From positions 7,217 through 71,216 of the forward strand of contig CAYUPL010000014.1 of assembly GCA_964446655.1 (NCBI GenBank): a stretch of 64,000 nt of DNA. The letters are read 5' to 3'. The translations under genes were made by a program, and so were the position numbers. This DNA is from Desulfopila_A sp964446655 (lineage in GTDB: Bacteria > Desulfobacterota > Desulfobulbia > Desulfobulbales > Desulfocapsaceae). Under the pieces are notes generated by a model. It saw only the letters and a list, made by a program, of their open reading frames with translations. It did not search any database and had not been told where the DNA came from. Below, in pieces: positions 24,710-34,242 of the stretch (positions are counted from its first letter, which is position 1; every line of letters starts with the position of its first letter).

Positions 24710-27700
24710 ATGGTAGATGGAAGAGTTATCGGTATCGATGTAGGATCAGTTGCGGCAAGCGTTGTCATTGTAGGAACAGATGGAAAAATACTGGCGGGCC
24801 AGTATTGTTTCCATCGGGGCGATATTGAAAAAAATCTCCGTCATATGATGGAGAAGCTCAATGTGGCGGAGCCGGTGGTCGCGGCAGCTACCAGCTCGAC
24901 GCCGGACTTTGTCAAGGCGCAGCAACGATACGATAACCAGGTAGCCGTTATTGAGTCTGCCAACCACTATCATCGGGGAGTACAGGCTGTTCTTGCCGTG
25001 GGAGGAGAGAAGTTTTTTTATGCTACCTTCGATGAAAACGGTAACTATAGTGGGTCGAACTGTAATACTTCGTGCGCCGCCGGTACCGGCAGTTTTCTGG
25101 ATCAACAGGCTTCCAGGTTGAAAATGGACGATATTGCAGAACTCAGTGCGACCGCCGGCCGGAACAGGGGCCGTTGTCCCCGGATTGCATCACGCTGTGC
25201 GGTCTTTGCCAAAACCGATCTGATTCACGCTCAGCAGGAAGGCTACCAGTATGAGGAGATCAGTGACGGCCTCTGCGCCGGATTGGCCAGAAATATTGTT
25301 GATACCTTATTTGCTGCAGGAAAGCTGCCGGCAGAAATTCTGTTTTGCGGTGGGGTTTCCAAGAATAGTGCCGTTGCCCGCCATATAGAGAAACAGGCTT
25401 CGGTAAAACTGATACGTACGCCATACGGCCATATGTACGGAGCAACGGGGGCCGCCCTCTGTCTGCTTGGCGATATGGAAAAAAGTAAAATTGAGCCGAT
25501 GGCATGCGCAGCGATATTGCATGCTCCGCCACAGGAGAAAAAATACTATTATCCCCCCTTACAACTCAATAGATCATCTCATCCCGATTTTTCCAGTTTG
25601 AGCAGGTATGCCTCTAACAGTGGCGGTAATAACCCGGTGGAGGTTGATATCTACCAGGAACCGGATGCTGTTGAGCATGTCTGCCTGGGCATTGACATAG
25701 GTTCGACCAGCACCAAGGCCGTCCTGCTCAATGCCAAACAGCAGGTTCTGGCCGGTTTCTATACACGCACGGCAGGAAGGCCGCTCCGGGCGACCATGGA
25801 TATTTTTGGCGCCATCGCAGAGATGGAGAGCGCCAGAGCAGTTCGTTTCGAAGTGTTTCAGTGCGCAACTACCGGTTCGGGCCGCAAATTTATCGGAAAA
25901 ATAATCGGTTCCGATATCGTTCTTGACGAAATAACGGCGCATGCCCGGGCAGCAACGCAGCTTAATGATCAGGTGGATACCATTATAGAGATTGGTGGTC
26001 AGGATGCCAAATTTACCGTTTTGCGCAACGGCAGGGTAACATCATCCACCATGAATAATGTCTGTGCCGCCGGTACCGGTTCTTTTATAGAAGAACAGGC
26101 CGCACGACTGGGATGCCCCATAGAGGAGTATGGCTCAAGAGCTGCTGGGGTCAGCGCTCCCATGGCCAGTGATCGATGCACTGTTTTTATGGAACGTGAT
26201 ATCAACCATTATCTCAGTGATGGATTCAGCGTTAACGAGGTGCTGGCGGCAGCACTCCATTCCGTCTGCGAAAATTACCTGATGAAGGTGGCGACAGAAA
26301 AAAGTATAGGTTCCACCATTTTTTTCCAGGGAGCAACGGCGAAAAATCGATCGCTGGTAGCCGCCTTCGAAAATCGTCTGCAAAAACCCATTCTCGTGTC
26401 GAAATACTGCCATCTTACCGGTGCGCTGGGAGCAGCTCTGCTGGCAGAAGAGGAGAGGAGCTCACAAACAACCTTTGCCGGTTTTTCTCTCTGTAAGACA
26501 ACCATACCAATCTCGGCGGAAGTGTGTGGGTTCTGCAATAATGCCTGCAAAATTTCCGTTGCCGATACACCCTCCGGCAAGGTGGCATATGGCTTTCTCT
26601 GCGGCAGAGAATATGAGGACTCCACTTACGTGCCGCGAGACAGTGGCGCCGTTGATCTGCTTGATTTGCGCAAAAACGTGATGCCGAAACCAAAAACCCG
26701 GCCCAGCCGCAGCGAGCTGGTTATCGGACTGCCCGCTGCAGTTTATATGATGGAAGATCTGCCCTTCTGGGAGAATTTTTTTGCTGAGCTTGGAGTGAAG
26801 ACAGTCTCTACTTCAGTACGGCAAAGTTATGCCGCTGTCGGAAAAAAACTGAGCCAATCCGAATTCTGTGCCCCTGTTACGGCCATGCATGGCCATGTCG
26901 ATGCACTCCTCGATCAGGCCGATTATGTTTTTCTCCCTTTTTATCTTGAAATCAAAAGCAAAGAGGCGCGGCGCCAATTTTGCTACTATTCGCAGTTTCT
27001 ACCGGGAATAATGGGCTTTGTCGGGCAGGAGAGGGCCGAGAAGATTCTCTCGCCGGTAATTCGTTATCTGTATACCTCTTTTCATGCCAAAAGGCAGCTG
27101 TACCGAATGTTTAAAAAGATCATGCCTGATCCCCCAGGATTTATTGAGGTTTCAAGGGCTTTTGATCATGCCGCCGTACTGGATCAACAGTACCGCAATG
27201 CTCTGCAGACCCTTTTTACGCGTCACTCCCGAACAGCAGACGACATCGAAGTGCTGCTTGTCGGTCGACCGTATACGGTTCTGTCTCCGGCCATGAACTG
27301 CGGCATACCGGAAATTTTTGCATCATTGGGAATTAATGTCTTTTTTCAGGATATGATTACCTGCACTGATGAAGATGTTGAACATATAGCTCCTTTACTG
27401 CGGGAGATACACTGGCAGCATGCCGCAACTATTCTGAAGGCGGCGGAAGTAAGCGCGCGAAAAGAAGGAGTCTATCCTGTTTATATTACATCATTTAAAT
27501 GTTCTCCAGACTCCTTTACTCTGGAGTATTTCAAATCTATCATGGAGACAAACAACAAGCCCTATCTGGTTTTAGAGCTTGATGAACATGGCTCAAACAT
27601 AGGGTATGAGACGCGGATTGAAGCTGCTGTGCGTTCTTTTCGTAATCACTATCAGGAGGAGAAGTGTACTGTCGCAGCACCGGTAATGCTGTCTGATTAC

Positions 27701-28924
27701 AGTAGCATCAATCCTCATTTTGCCGAAAGTGTTAAAGGTAAAAATATTGTGTTGCCAAACTGGGACCGGATCACCTGTGCCTTTCTCGCAGCCACTTTGG
27801 AGCGGGAAGGATGTGATGCCTATGTTATGAATGAAACGGAAGAAACTATCAGGAAAAGTTTGAAATACAATAGCGGCCAATGTATTCCACTCAATGCAAT
27901 TGCGCAGGGATTTGTTGAAACCATTGAAGCCTATCGACTGGCGCCCGAAAAAACTGTTTTATGGCTCAATAAATCCACCCTGGCCTGTAATATTAAGCTG
28001 TATCCCTATCACATAAAAACATTGCTCAACAACAGAGGCTTTGGTGATGCAGACGTCTATATCGGCGATCTCACTTTGACGGATATCTCGCCATGGGCAG
28101 CCATGAATGCCTATTTTTCCTATATGTTCGGTGGCCTGCTCCGCCGGATGGCCTGCTCCATTCGACCATACGAAATTGAAAAAGGATCAACCGATCGGCT
28201 CTTGGAGGACAGTATCGTCATTCTTTCTGCTGCCTTTCGTGGTGAACGGGACAAGGAAGACGCTTTGCTTGAAGTTGTACAACGCTTCGAGGAGATCCCC
28301 ATACAGCGTCAGGAACGACCGCAGGTAGCCATTTTTGGAGATCTTTACAGCCGCGACAACAGAGTCATGAATCAGAATTTAATCAGGTTCATCGAAGACC
28401 ATGGGGGTGAAGTAATCACCACACCATATAGCGAGTATGCCAAAATGATAGCTTCGGCCTACTTCAGGAAATGGTTTAACGAAGGCAAGTATAGAGATGT
28501 CTTGTCCTATAGGGCTATTTTAGCAACCATGGGGCACCTGGAAAAAAAATACAGTTTGATCTTTGACCGGATCCTGGGACACTCTCTGCATAAGTATGAC
28601 GATTCGGCGGCGGATGTCCTGGCCCGGTATGATCTCTCCGTTGAAAATACCGGTGAGTCCATGGATAACATTCTTAAAATTCATTATATCAAGAAACATT
28701 ATCCTGATGTGGCTCTGTTCGTGCAGGCCAGTCCGGCACTCTGCTGTGCCTCTCTGGTGACGGAAGCCATGCGGACGAAGATAACGGAAAAGACGGGAGT
28801 GCCGGTAGTTTCTGTGATTTATGACGGTACGGCTGGAGAGAAAAACGCCACCATTGTACCATATCTGAAATACGGCAGAACCGGAAAGGAAAAAAAAGAA
28901 GAGAGACTTGTCTGTTACCGTTGA
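24710..28924 (+). CDS. Giant acyl-CoA dehydratase activase (two BcrAD/BadFG ATPase domains + DUF2229)
   Basis: 1404 residues. Two ASKHA ATPase domains of the 2-hydroxyacyl-CoA dehydratase activator type: first at about 5-265 (VIGIDVGSVAASVVIV, CNTSCAAGTGSFLDQQ), second at about 320-595 (CLGIDIGSTSTKAVLL, NNVCAAGTGSFIEEQA, DTIIEIGGQDAKF). A Cys cluster CGFCNNACK follows, then DUF2229 (about 665-890) and a C-terminal 500 residues like the HgdB-type dehydratase region. Classical activators (HgdC) are about 260 residues with one 4Fe-4S cluster at the dimer interface; here both halves are fused. It would use ATP to drive low-potential electrons onto an iron-sulfur enzyme. The substrate enzyme is unknown. 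Confidence 0.9.
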   Translation: MVDGRVIGIDVGSVAASVVIVGTDGKILAGQYCFHRGDIEKNLRHMMEKLNVAEPVVAAATSSTPDFVKAQQRYDNQVAVIESANHYHRGVQAVLAVGGEKFFYATFDENGNYSGSNCNTSCAAGTGSFLDQQASRLKMDDIAELSATAGRNRGRCPRIASRCAVFAKTDLIHAQQEGYQYEEISDGLCAGLARNIVDTLFAAGKLPAEILFCGGVSKNSAVARHIEKQASVKLIRTPYGHMYGATGAALCLLGDMEKSKIEPMACAAILHAPPQEKKYYYPPLQLNRSSHPDFSSLSRYASNSGGNNPVEVDIYQEPDAVEHVCLGIDIGSTSTKAVLLNAKQQVLAGFYTRTAGRPLRATMDIFGAIAEMESARAVRFEVFQCATTGSGRKFIGKIIGSDIVLDEITAHARAATQLNDQVDTIIEIGGQDAKFTVLRNGRVTSSTMNNVCAAGTGSFIEEQAARLGCPIEEYGSRAAGVSAPMASDRCTVFMERDINHYLSDGFSVNEVLAAALHSVCENYLMKVATEKSIGSTIFFQGATAKNRSLVAAFENRLQKPILVSKYCHLTGALGAALLAEEERSSQTTFAGFSLCKTTIPISAEVCGFCNNACKISVADTPSGKVAYGFLCGREYEDSTYVPRDSGAVDLLDLRKNVMPKPKTRPSRSELVIGLPAAVYMMEDLPFWENFFAELGVKTVSTSVRQSYAAVGKKLSQSEFCAPVTAMHGHVDALLDQADYVFLPFYLEIKSKEARRQFCYYSQFLPGIMGFVGQERAEKILSPVIRYLYTSFHAKRQLYRMFKKIMPDPPGFIEVSRAFDHAAVLDQQYRNALQTLFTRHSRTADDIEVLLVGRPYTVLSPAMNCGIPEIFASLGINVFFQDMITCTDEDVEHIAPLLREIHWQHAATILKAAEVSARKEGVYPVYITSFKCSPDSFTLEYFKSIMETNNKPYLVLELDEHGSNIGYETRIEAAVRSFRNHYQEEKCTVAAPVMLSDYSSINPHFAESVKGKNIVLPNWDRITCAFLAATLEREGCDAYVMNETEETIRKSLKYNSGQCIPLNAIAQGFVETIEAYRLAPEKTVLWLNKSTLACNIKLYPYHIKTLLNNRGFGDADVYIGDLTLTDISPWAAMNAYFSYMFGGLLRRMACSIRPYEIEKGSTDRLLEDSIVILSAAFRGERDKEDALLEVVQRFEEIPIQRQERPQVAIFGDLYSRDNRVMNQNLIRFIEDHGGEVITTPYSEYAKMIASAYFRKWFNEGKYRDVLSYRAILATMGHLEKKYSLIFDRILGHSLHKYDDSAADVLARYDLSVENTGESMDNILKIHYIKKHYPDVALFVQASPALCCASLVTEAMRTKITEKTGVPVVSVIYDGTAGEKNATIVPYLKYGRTGKEKKEERLVCYR

Positions 28925-28953
28925 GACGGACGAGATCTCTCTTCCTCTGGTCT

Positions 28954-30675
28954 TTAGACTTTGAAATCCTGCATCAGAGCGCGCAGCTCTTTCGCTAATT
29001 GCAGCAGCTCCAGGGCATTTTGCTGCATTTGTCCACTCTGCCCGGCAACCTCGGTGGAGCTGTTGCTGACCGTATGAATATCATGGGCCACCTCGTCGGC
29101 AACGGTAGAACTCTGGCTGACGTTTTCGGTAACTTCCTGGATTCCCTGGGTGGCTTGGGCAATGTTTTCGGCAATTTCGATTGTTGTCTGATTCTGTTCT
29201 TCAACCGCGTCCACAATAACGGTTACAATATCATTGACTTCATTGATAACAGCGGTGATCTGCTCAATCTGCCGGATGGTCTCCGCGGTGGAGGTCTGGA
29301 TTCCTGTTATCTGAGATTTAATTTCGCCTGTAGCTGTGGCAGTTTGTTTGGCGAGTTCTTTGATCTCGTTGGCGACAACGGCAAAGCCTTTGCCTGCTTC
29401 ACCTGCCCTGGCAGCCTCGATGGTGGCATTGAGGGCGAGCAGATTGGTCTGGTCACTGATTTCGGTGATGGTTTCGGTAACCTTGTCGATACGCGAAGCT
29501 GCTATGCCAAGTTCATTTACCTTGGCGGAGGCGCTTTGGGCTTCATGAACCGCGTTGGCGGTGATGCTCTGTGCCGATTTGGTATTTTTGGCGATTTCGG
29601 AGAAGGTCTGCGACATTCCTTCGGTGGCGGTGGCGACCAGAGCAATGTTGGTCGATGCCTCTTCAGTGGCAGCGGCAACGGAATTCATATTGGAACTCAT
29701 CTCTTCGGCTGCGGCGGCAACGGATATCGATCGGCTCTTCATCTCGTCGCTGTTGCTGGAGAGTTGCGCGGCACTGCTGCTTAAGCTTTGGGAGCGGTCA
29801 TCAAGCTTGTCGGCGCCATTGATAATGGCAATAATAACCGTCTGCAACTGCTTTTTCATATTCTGCAGGGCACGGCCTATGGTGCCGAATTCATCGTTCC
29901 CTGTAACTTGCGGAGTTCCGGTAAGGTCCTTGTCGGCAATTTTCTTGATTTCCGCAGAGGAAATTTTAAGCGGTTTGACTATATTGGTATTGAGGAGCAG
30001 CCAGGAACAGAAGCAACAGAAGGCCAGGATTGCCATGGTCCAGATGGCGATGGAAAAAATGGTGGCTTTAACCTGTTTATTGGTTGCTTCCATGGAGCTG
30101 ATGATCTCAAAGGCGCCATGAATTTCTCCAACCTTCCAGCCTTCCATGATGCCGCCGGTCGGATCTGTTTTCCCGGCGGGATTTCCATGGCAGAACATAC
30201 AATCTTCTGTGAGGACTATTGGCTTGAAATAGCGGATTTCATTGCTGGTAATAAGAATTTTTTCGTTTATTTTTCTGGTCTTGAGTTCGTCGAGAACCTC
30301 CAGCTCCAGAGGTGTTGGTTCGTTGGCGGGGTTACGCGGCTTGACTTTGGGTACTCGAAACTGATAATTGGAGTGCTGTGCATTCAGGGCTGCGGTTTTC
30401 ATGGCTGTTACAACCGGCACCGCCTCGATGATATTGGTAGAGTCGAGCTTGTCAAAAGGTACGATGACACCCACCTGCAGTTTTTTAGCCATTTCCGTTC
30501 GGGTTGCTTCCGCCATCTGGACAATGGCCTTGCTTTTTGCAATCATGGCTTGTTCGGCATGCGTTCTGATGTCTGTGGCACGTTGCCAGGAGAAGATCAC
30601 GGCAATGACGACAGGGCCTGCCAGTGCCAAGGTTAAAATCTTCCATTTAATTGAAATATCGCGCCATTGTTTCAT
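28954..30675 (-). CDS. Methyl-accepting chemotaxis protein with periplasmic c-type haem domain (DUF3365)
   Basis: 573 residues. Membrane helices at about 14-30 and 203-227 enclose a periplasmic Tll0287-like domain (DUF3365) with a haem c motif CMFCH at 159-163. HAMP follows (about 228-285), then the signalling domain with the hairpin tip near DQTNLLALNATIEAARAGE and KGFAVVANEIKELAKQTA. GAGAGAAAAGG precedes the ATG. A covalent haem in the sensor suggests redox, O2 or NO sensing. No che genes are nearby, so it feeds a remote array. Confidence 0.93.
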   Translation of the reverse strand: MKQWRDISIKWKILTLALAGPVVIAVIFSWQRATDIRTHAEQAMIAKSKAIVQMAEATRTEMAKKLQVGVIVPFDKLDSTNIIEAVPVVTAMKTAALNAQHSNYQFRVPKVKPRNPANEPTPLELEVLDELKTRKINEKILITSNEIRYFKPIVLTEDCMFCHGNPAGKTDPTGGIMEGWKVGEIHGAFEIISSMEATNKQVKATIFSIAIWTMAILAFCCFCSWLLLNTNIVKPLKISSAEIKKIADKDLTGTPQVTGNDEFGTIGRALQNMKKQLQTVIIAIINGADKLDDRSQSLSSSAAQLSSNSDEMKSRSISVAAAAEEMSSNMNSVAAATEEASTNIALVATATEGMSQTFSEIAKNTKSAQSITANAVHEAQSASAKVNELGIAASRIDKVTETITEISDQTNLLALNATIEAARAGEAGKGFAVVANEIKELAKQTATATGEIKSQITGIQTSTAETIRQIEQITAVINEVNDIVTVIVDAVEEQNQTTIEIAENIAQATQGIQEVTENVSQSSTVADEVAHDIHTVSNSSTEVAGQSGQMQQNALELLQLAKELRALMQDFKV

Positions 30676-30951
30676 CCTTTTCTCTCCTGACAGAAAATAA
30701 AAAAAAGTAGTGTTATGCCGCCCACTATACTTTGCGAGATCACTACCGTTGTTCTTGTTGTGAACTGTTTTCCCTTGGGAACTGATAACTCCGCTGTATT
30801 GGGAAGATGTCCTTTCTATTACTCTGTATTTTTAAGCGAAGTCAATGAGTTTTTTCCCGGATAAGGAATGCCTGTTCCACTCTGTTATAAAAAAGGGGAA
30901 GAACTCAGAATTGACGGAACTAAACAATCGTTTCCTGATGGTGTATTATCC

Positions 30952-32400
30952 TCAATTGCTAAGCAGCAGGGGAAGGAGCAGAGGAGGCACAGTGGCTCCA
31001 GATGCCGGTAAAGCCTCTCTGATATCCAGCCTTTTTCGCTTCACCAGCCCATTACGTGAGGTGATTGTGGGGCCGACCGATTCGAGCAGGTTTTCAAGCT
31101 CCATAACCGATGCTTCCGGGCTGGCGTGCTTAAGTACAGCCCATGCCCCGGCAACATGTGGGGCCGCCATGGATGTTCCCTGCATGGTGGTGAAAGAGCC
31201 ACCGGGAATGGATGAGAAGATTAAACTGCCGGGTGCATAAATATCGAGTGCAGCCGATTCATTTGAGTAAGATGTCGGCTGGTCGGGATTCGGAGAAGCG
31301 TCGCTGGTTGCTCCTACGGCAATGGCAGATGAAATGCATGCCGGGAAATTGGTGGCAGCGGAATAACCATTGTTGCCTGAGGCGACGACGGTGGCGATGC
31401 CGGCCTGCTTCAGATGGTTGATGGCGTTGGTGATCAATGCGTTTTCACTGTTACAGAAGCCGGAAAATGCCCCACCGCCAAGACTCATATTGACTGCGGC
31501 AATATTATGGCTTTGCCGCAAGGCATAAATTCTTTCTAATCCTTTGAGGATGTCGCTGTCAAAGGCCACGATACAATTATCGCCGTATCCGGTTCCACAA
31601 ACATTGGAAAAAAAATAATCTCTGATACCTGTAAACACCTGCACGGAGATAATTTTACCTGCTCTGGCTACTCCGTTGAATGAGGTACCACTGCCGGCAG
31701 CGATACCCGCAACATGGGTGCCATGCTCACAACCGTCGTATCCGGAGCAGTGTAAAGCTGAGTTTGATGCGGTCGATGAGGAAGCATTACCAGGACAGAG
31801 AGGATCTATTTCGGGATAGGCGCTGGAGTAGCCCCCGCTGGAATAGCAGGCTTCGGAAACGACTTTGGGGCCAAATCCCGCTGTCAGGAAGGGATGGCTT
31901 TTGTCGATGCCGGTATCAAGAACAGCCACCGTCCAGTCGTTTCCTCCTGTGAAAGTGGAAAAACTCTGGTTTGAAAAAACCAGTGGGATACTTTGACTCA
32001 GGGATATTTTGCGTTTGCCGTTTTCAAAGATCGCCTCGACCAAGTCGCTACGGTGCAGGGTTTCCAGAATATCTTTGTCAACCAGCATGGTAAGGCCCGG
32101 TACAGATTCATAACGGTGCTGGATCCGTTGTCGTGCCGCTGTCGGCAGGCTCATCTCCAGTCTTTGTTGCACCGCGGCGATTGCATTTTTTCTTGCTGCC
32201 GAGGCAGTGTTGCCGTTGAAAGAAGGTGGCACGGTAGAAGATGAGAGCTCAACAAGAACAGTAGTTGTGCCTCTGCTTTCGATCTGATTAAGGATATTGG
32301 AGTAGGCTGGTGCTGATATTTTGTCTGTGGCAAAGGAGTGGCCGGCCGCACAGGCCAGGGAAAATCCTGTAAGAAGAAGCAGTTGAGTCAGATAATTCAC
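30952..32400 (-). CDS. Secreted subtilisin-like serine protease (S8)
   Basis: 482 residues from a GTG start with GGAG 8 bp upstream. Sec signal peptide (about 1-24), an I9-like propeptide (about 45-130), then the peptidase domain. The triad is complete: Asp in VAVLDTGIDKSHPF, His in HGTHVAGIAAGSG, Ser in GTSMAAPHVAGAWAVL; the oxyanion Asn region reads VVASGNNGY. Paired cysteines suggest disulfides. The protein ends in a short hydrophobic proline-rich tail (VPPLLLPLLLSN). It follows the GlpQ-like gene by 57 bp in the same direction. Confidence 0.93.
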   Translation of the reverse strand: MNYLTQLLLLTGFSLACAAGHSFATDKISAPAYSNILNQIESRGTTTVLVELSSSTVPPSFNGNTASAARKNAIAAVQQRLEMSLPTAARQRIQHRYESVPGLTMLVDKDILETLHRSDLVEAIFENGKRKISLSQSIPLVFSNQSFSTFTGGNDWTVAVLDTGIDKSHPFLTAGFGPKVVSEACYSSGGYSSAYPEIDPLCPGNASSSTASNSALHCSGYDGCEHGTHVAGIAAGSGTSFNGVARAGKIISVQVFTGIRDYFFSNVCGTGYGDNCIVAFDSDILKGLERIYALRQSHNIAAVNMSLGGGAFSGFCNSENALITNAINHLKQAGIATVVASGNNGYSAATNFPACISSAIAVGATSDASPNPDQPTSYSNESAALDIYAPGSLIFSSIPGGSFTTMQGTSMAAPHVAGAWAVLKHASPEASVMELENLLESVGPTITSRNGLVKRKRLDIREALPASGATVPPLLLPLLLSN

Positions 32401-32457
32401 AATTTTTCTCCATAAAAAGTGTTGAAGAACGTCAGTACAAGCAATAGCAGAGAAAAA

Positions 32458-33534
32458 TTACAGAGCCTTTTGTAATCGTCTGATGAGTGCTTCCGGATCT
32501 TCCGGGATGGTGTGGTCGTACGGTTCTTGCCCCATCACACCATGCTCCGATGGTAGCAGCGGGGGCTCTTTGCTTGTGAAAACGCCATGCAAGGCCGAGG
32601 GGGTGCTATAAGCGAGTCCGTCGGCATGAAGATCAAACAGGAACCTTTCCGAGAATGGTTCAATAGTATCGGGAGGTATATGGACCGCGTCAACATAAAT
32701 TTTCATCTTCAGACCATGACTGTCGGTGATCACCCGTTGCAGTGTCTTTCCATCAATATTTTCCGGTTCGACCAGTGAAAGTCCGTGGGCATAGCCCGAT
32801 GCCACTCGTAAACCAAGACGGGTGAAGAGCCACTCGTAATTGTAGCTTTCCCAGGAATCTCGGTCAAGCCGCATTGTTTCTCGGCCTTGCGGGATATCCA
32901 CACCCTGGATAAGCCTGACTTCAACAGGTAAGCCGGGCAGAAGGTCGTTATGAACCCTTTGCAGTTCATCAGGGTCATAACATTTGAGATAGAGAGTCTT
33001 TTCCGGAGATTCCGCATGGGCTACCATGGTGTTCAGTATAACTGTGCTGATGTCCTTTTTCTCGTTCGCATGAAACCAAGGATATTTGATAACGGGTAGC
33101 ACCTCAAACTGATGCGAAAGCAGTTCTCCTAAACGGGAGATGGCTCGCAGGGCATCCGTCAAAGTAGCTGGATGCAAGGTGGCAATCTTTTCTTCGCCAG
33201 AGTCTTTCCGAAAAGAGAGCTGCTCTATTTCGAAGAGGTCGAAATCGATAAGATAAAAATTGCCGTCAGCTCGACTTCGGTCGGGGAACAGTTGGGCGAC
33301 ATTAGTTTTGGGGTGGAGAACAAGATCATCGAACACGACGGGGATATTGTCTCGTGTCAGCAACAGAGGCAGTTCGAAAAAGTCAGGTCGCCCCAGTCCG
33401 GCGAAGATCAGCGAGGGCAAGGCATATGAACTGCTGTTTTTCCCCTTAAAAATAAGAGTTTTGGGCTGATCAGCCCATACGGGAAAAGTCAGGGAAAGGA
33501 GAAGGATTGTAGTCAGAAGGAGACGGTAGATCAT
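32458..33534 (-). CDS. Exported GlpQ-like protein lacking the catalytic residues
   Basis: 358 residues with a Sec signal peptide (about 1-21, ending VWA). The fold is recognisably periplasmic glycerophosphodiester phosphodiesterase: FPDRSRADGNFYLIDF (83-98) and the YNYEWLFTRLG stretch line up with E. coli GlpQ from memory. However, the catalytic HRG is KGK (30-32), the metal-ligand ExD is ELP (54-56), the second catalytic His (LHDH) is FDDL, and the metal Glu of PEIK is Val (PVIK, 147-150). It is therefore probably a non-catalytic binding or regulatory protein. GAGGG precedes the ATG. Confidence 0.75.
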   Translation of the reverse strand: MIYRLLLTTILLLSLTFPVWADQPKTLIFKGKNSSSYALPSLIFAGLGRPDFFELPLLLTRDNIPVVFDDLVLHPKTNVAQLFPDRSRADGNFYLIDFDLFEIEQLSFRKDSGEEKIATLHPATLTDALRAISRLGELLSHQFEVLPVIKYPWFHANEKKDISTVILNTMVAHAESPEKTLYLKCYDPDELQRVHNDLLPGLPVEVRLIQGVDIPQGRETMRLDRDSWESYNYEWLFTRLGLRVASGYAHGLSLVEPENIDGKTLQRVITDSHGLKMKIYVDAVHIPPDTIEPFSERFLFDLHADGLAYSTPSALHGVFTSKEPPLLPSEHGVMGQEPYDHTIPEDPEALIRRLQKAL

Positions 33535-33560
33535 TGCTTGAGCCCTCTATTATAGCTTGG

Positions 33561-34238
33561 TCAGTTTTTGAGGAATTCTCCGAAATCAACGATTGAATAA
33601 AAGCTGCTTGAGTGTCGAACTGCAGTTCTTGAGCTGGGTCTGGCTATATGGACAAGGTGTCCTATGCCGTATTGCCCGGCAGCCTGGAGGACTTTTTCGG
33701 TATCGTCGGCGAAAAGGGTCCGTTCTTTCTTGAATTTGAGGAAGTTTTCCAGGTTGTGCCAGAACTGGAGTTGTTCTTTTGCCTCTCCCACCTCTTCGGC
33801 ACAGAGGATGGTGTCGAAAAAGGGACCTATGTTGGTCTTGGCAAGTTTGATTTCCAGCGTCTTGGGATGGGCATTGGTTATCAGGCAGAGGTCTTTTCCC
33901 ATTCGTTTGATAAAACGGAAAAAGTCAAAAACATGCTCATGGACGTTTATCAGGTGATTGATTTCAGATTTAAGCTTGATGATATCAAGACCGAGCTGTT
34001 CGGTCCAATAATAGAGATCAGTCCACTGCAGGGTGCTTTCGACACTGCGATATTTGGCCAAGAGGGCATCTTCAGCCTCCGCCGCGGAAAGATGGTGTTT
34101 GCGGGCGTAGTTAAGAGGAACGTACTTTTCCCAGAAATAGTCATCAAAATATTTATCCAGAAGGGTACCATCCATATCGAGCAGGACGGTGTCGATGGTA
34201 TCCCATGGATATTGTGTTGTCGTAGTTGGCTGAGTCAT
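33561..34238 (-). CDS. yrfG: GMP/IMP nucleotidase, YrfG-type HAD hydrolase
   Basis: 225 residues. WDTIDTVLLDMDGTLLDKYFD and the FADDTEKVLQAA motif-IV region match E. coli YrfG closely (VDTVLLDMDGTLLDLAFDNYFW, FIDDSEAILDAA as remembered). Motif II is LITNAHPKTLEIKLA. Cytoplasmic Mg-dependent phosphatase of purine mononucleotides. It starts 4 bp after the mfd stop, so the two are co-transcribed. Confidence 0.88.
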   Translation of the reverse strand: MTQPTTTTQYPWDTIDTVLLDMDGTLLDKYFDDYFWEKYVPLNYARKHHLSAAEAEDALLAKYRSVESTLQWTDLYYWTEQLGLDIIKLKSEINHLINVHEHVFDFFRFIKRMGKDLCLITNAHPKTLEIKLAKTNIGPFFDTILCAEEVGEAKEQLQFWHNLENFLKFKKERTLFADDTEKVLQAAGQYGIGHLVHIARPSSRTAVRHSSSFYSIVDFGEFLKN

Positions 34239-34242
34239 CGCA

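Noticed and set aside
28999..29784. Gly/Asp/Phe-rich 261-residue open frame on the plus strand
   Set aside because: It is the antisense shadow of the chemoreceptor signalling domain; the composition is an artefact of the codons on the other strand.
29788..30636. 282-residue plus-strand open frame
   Set aside because: It lies fully antisense to the chemoreceptor, which has clear domains, a haem motif and a ribosome site.
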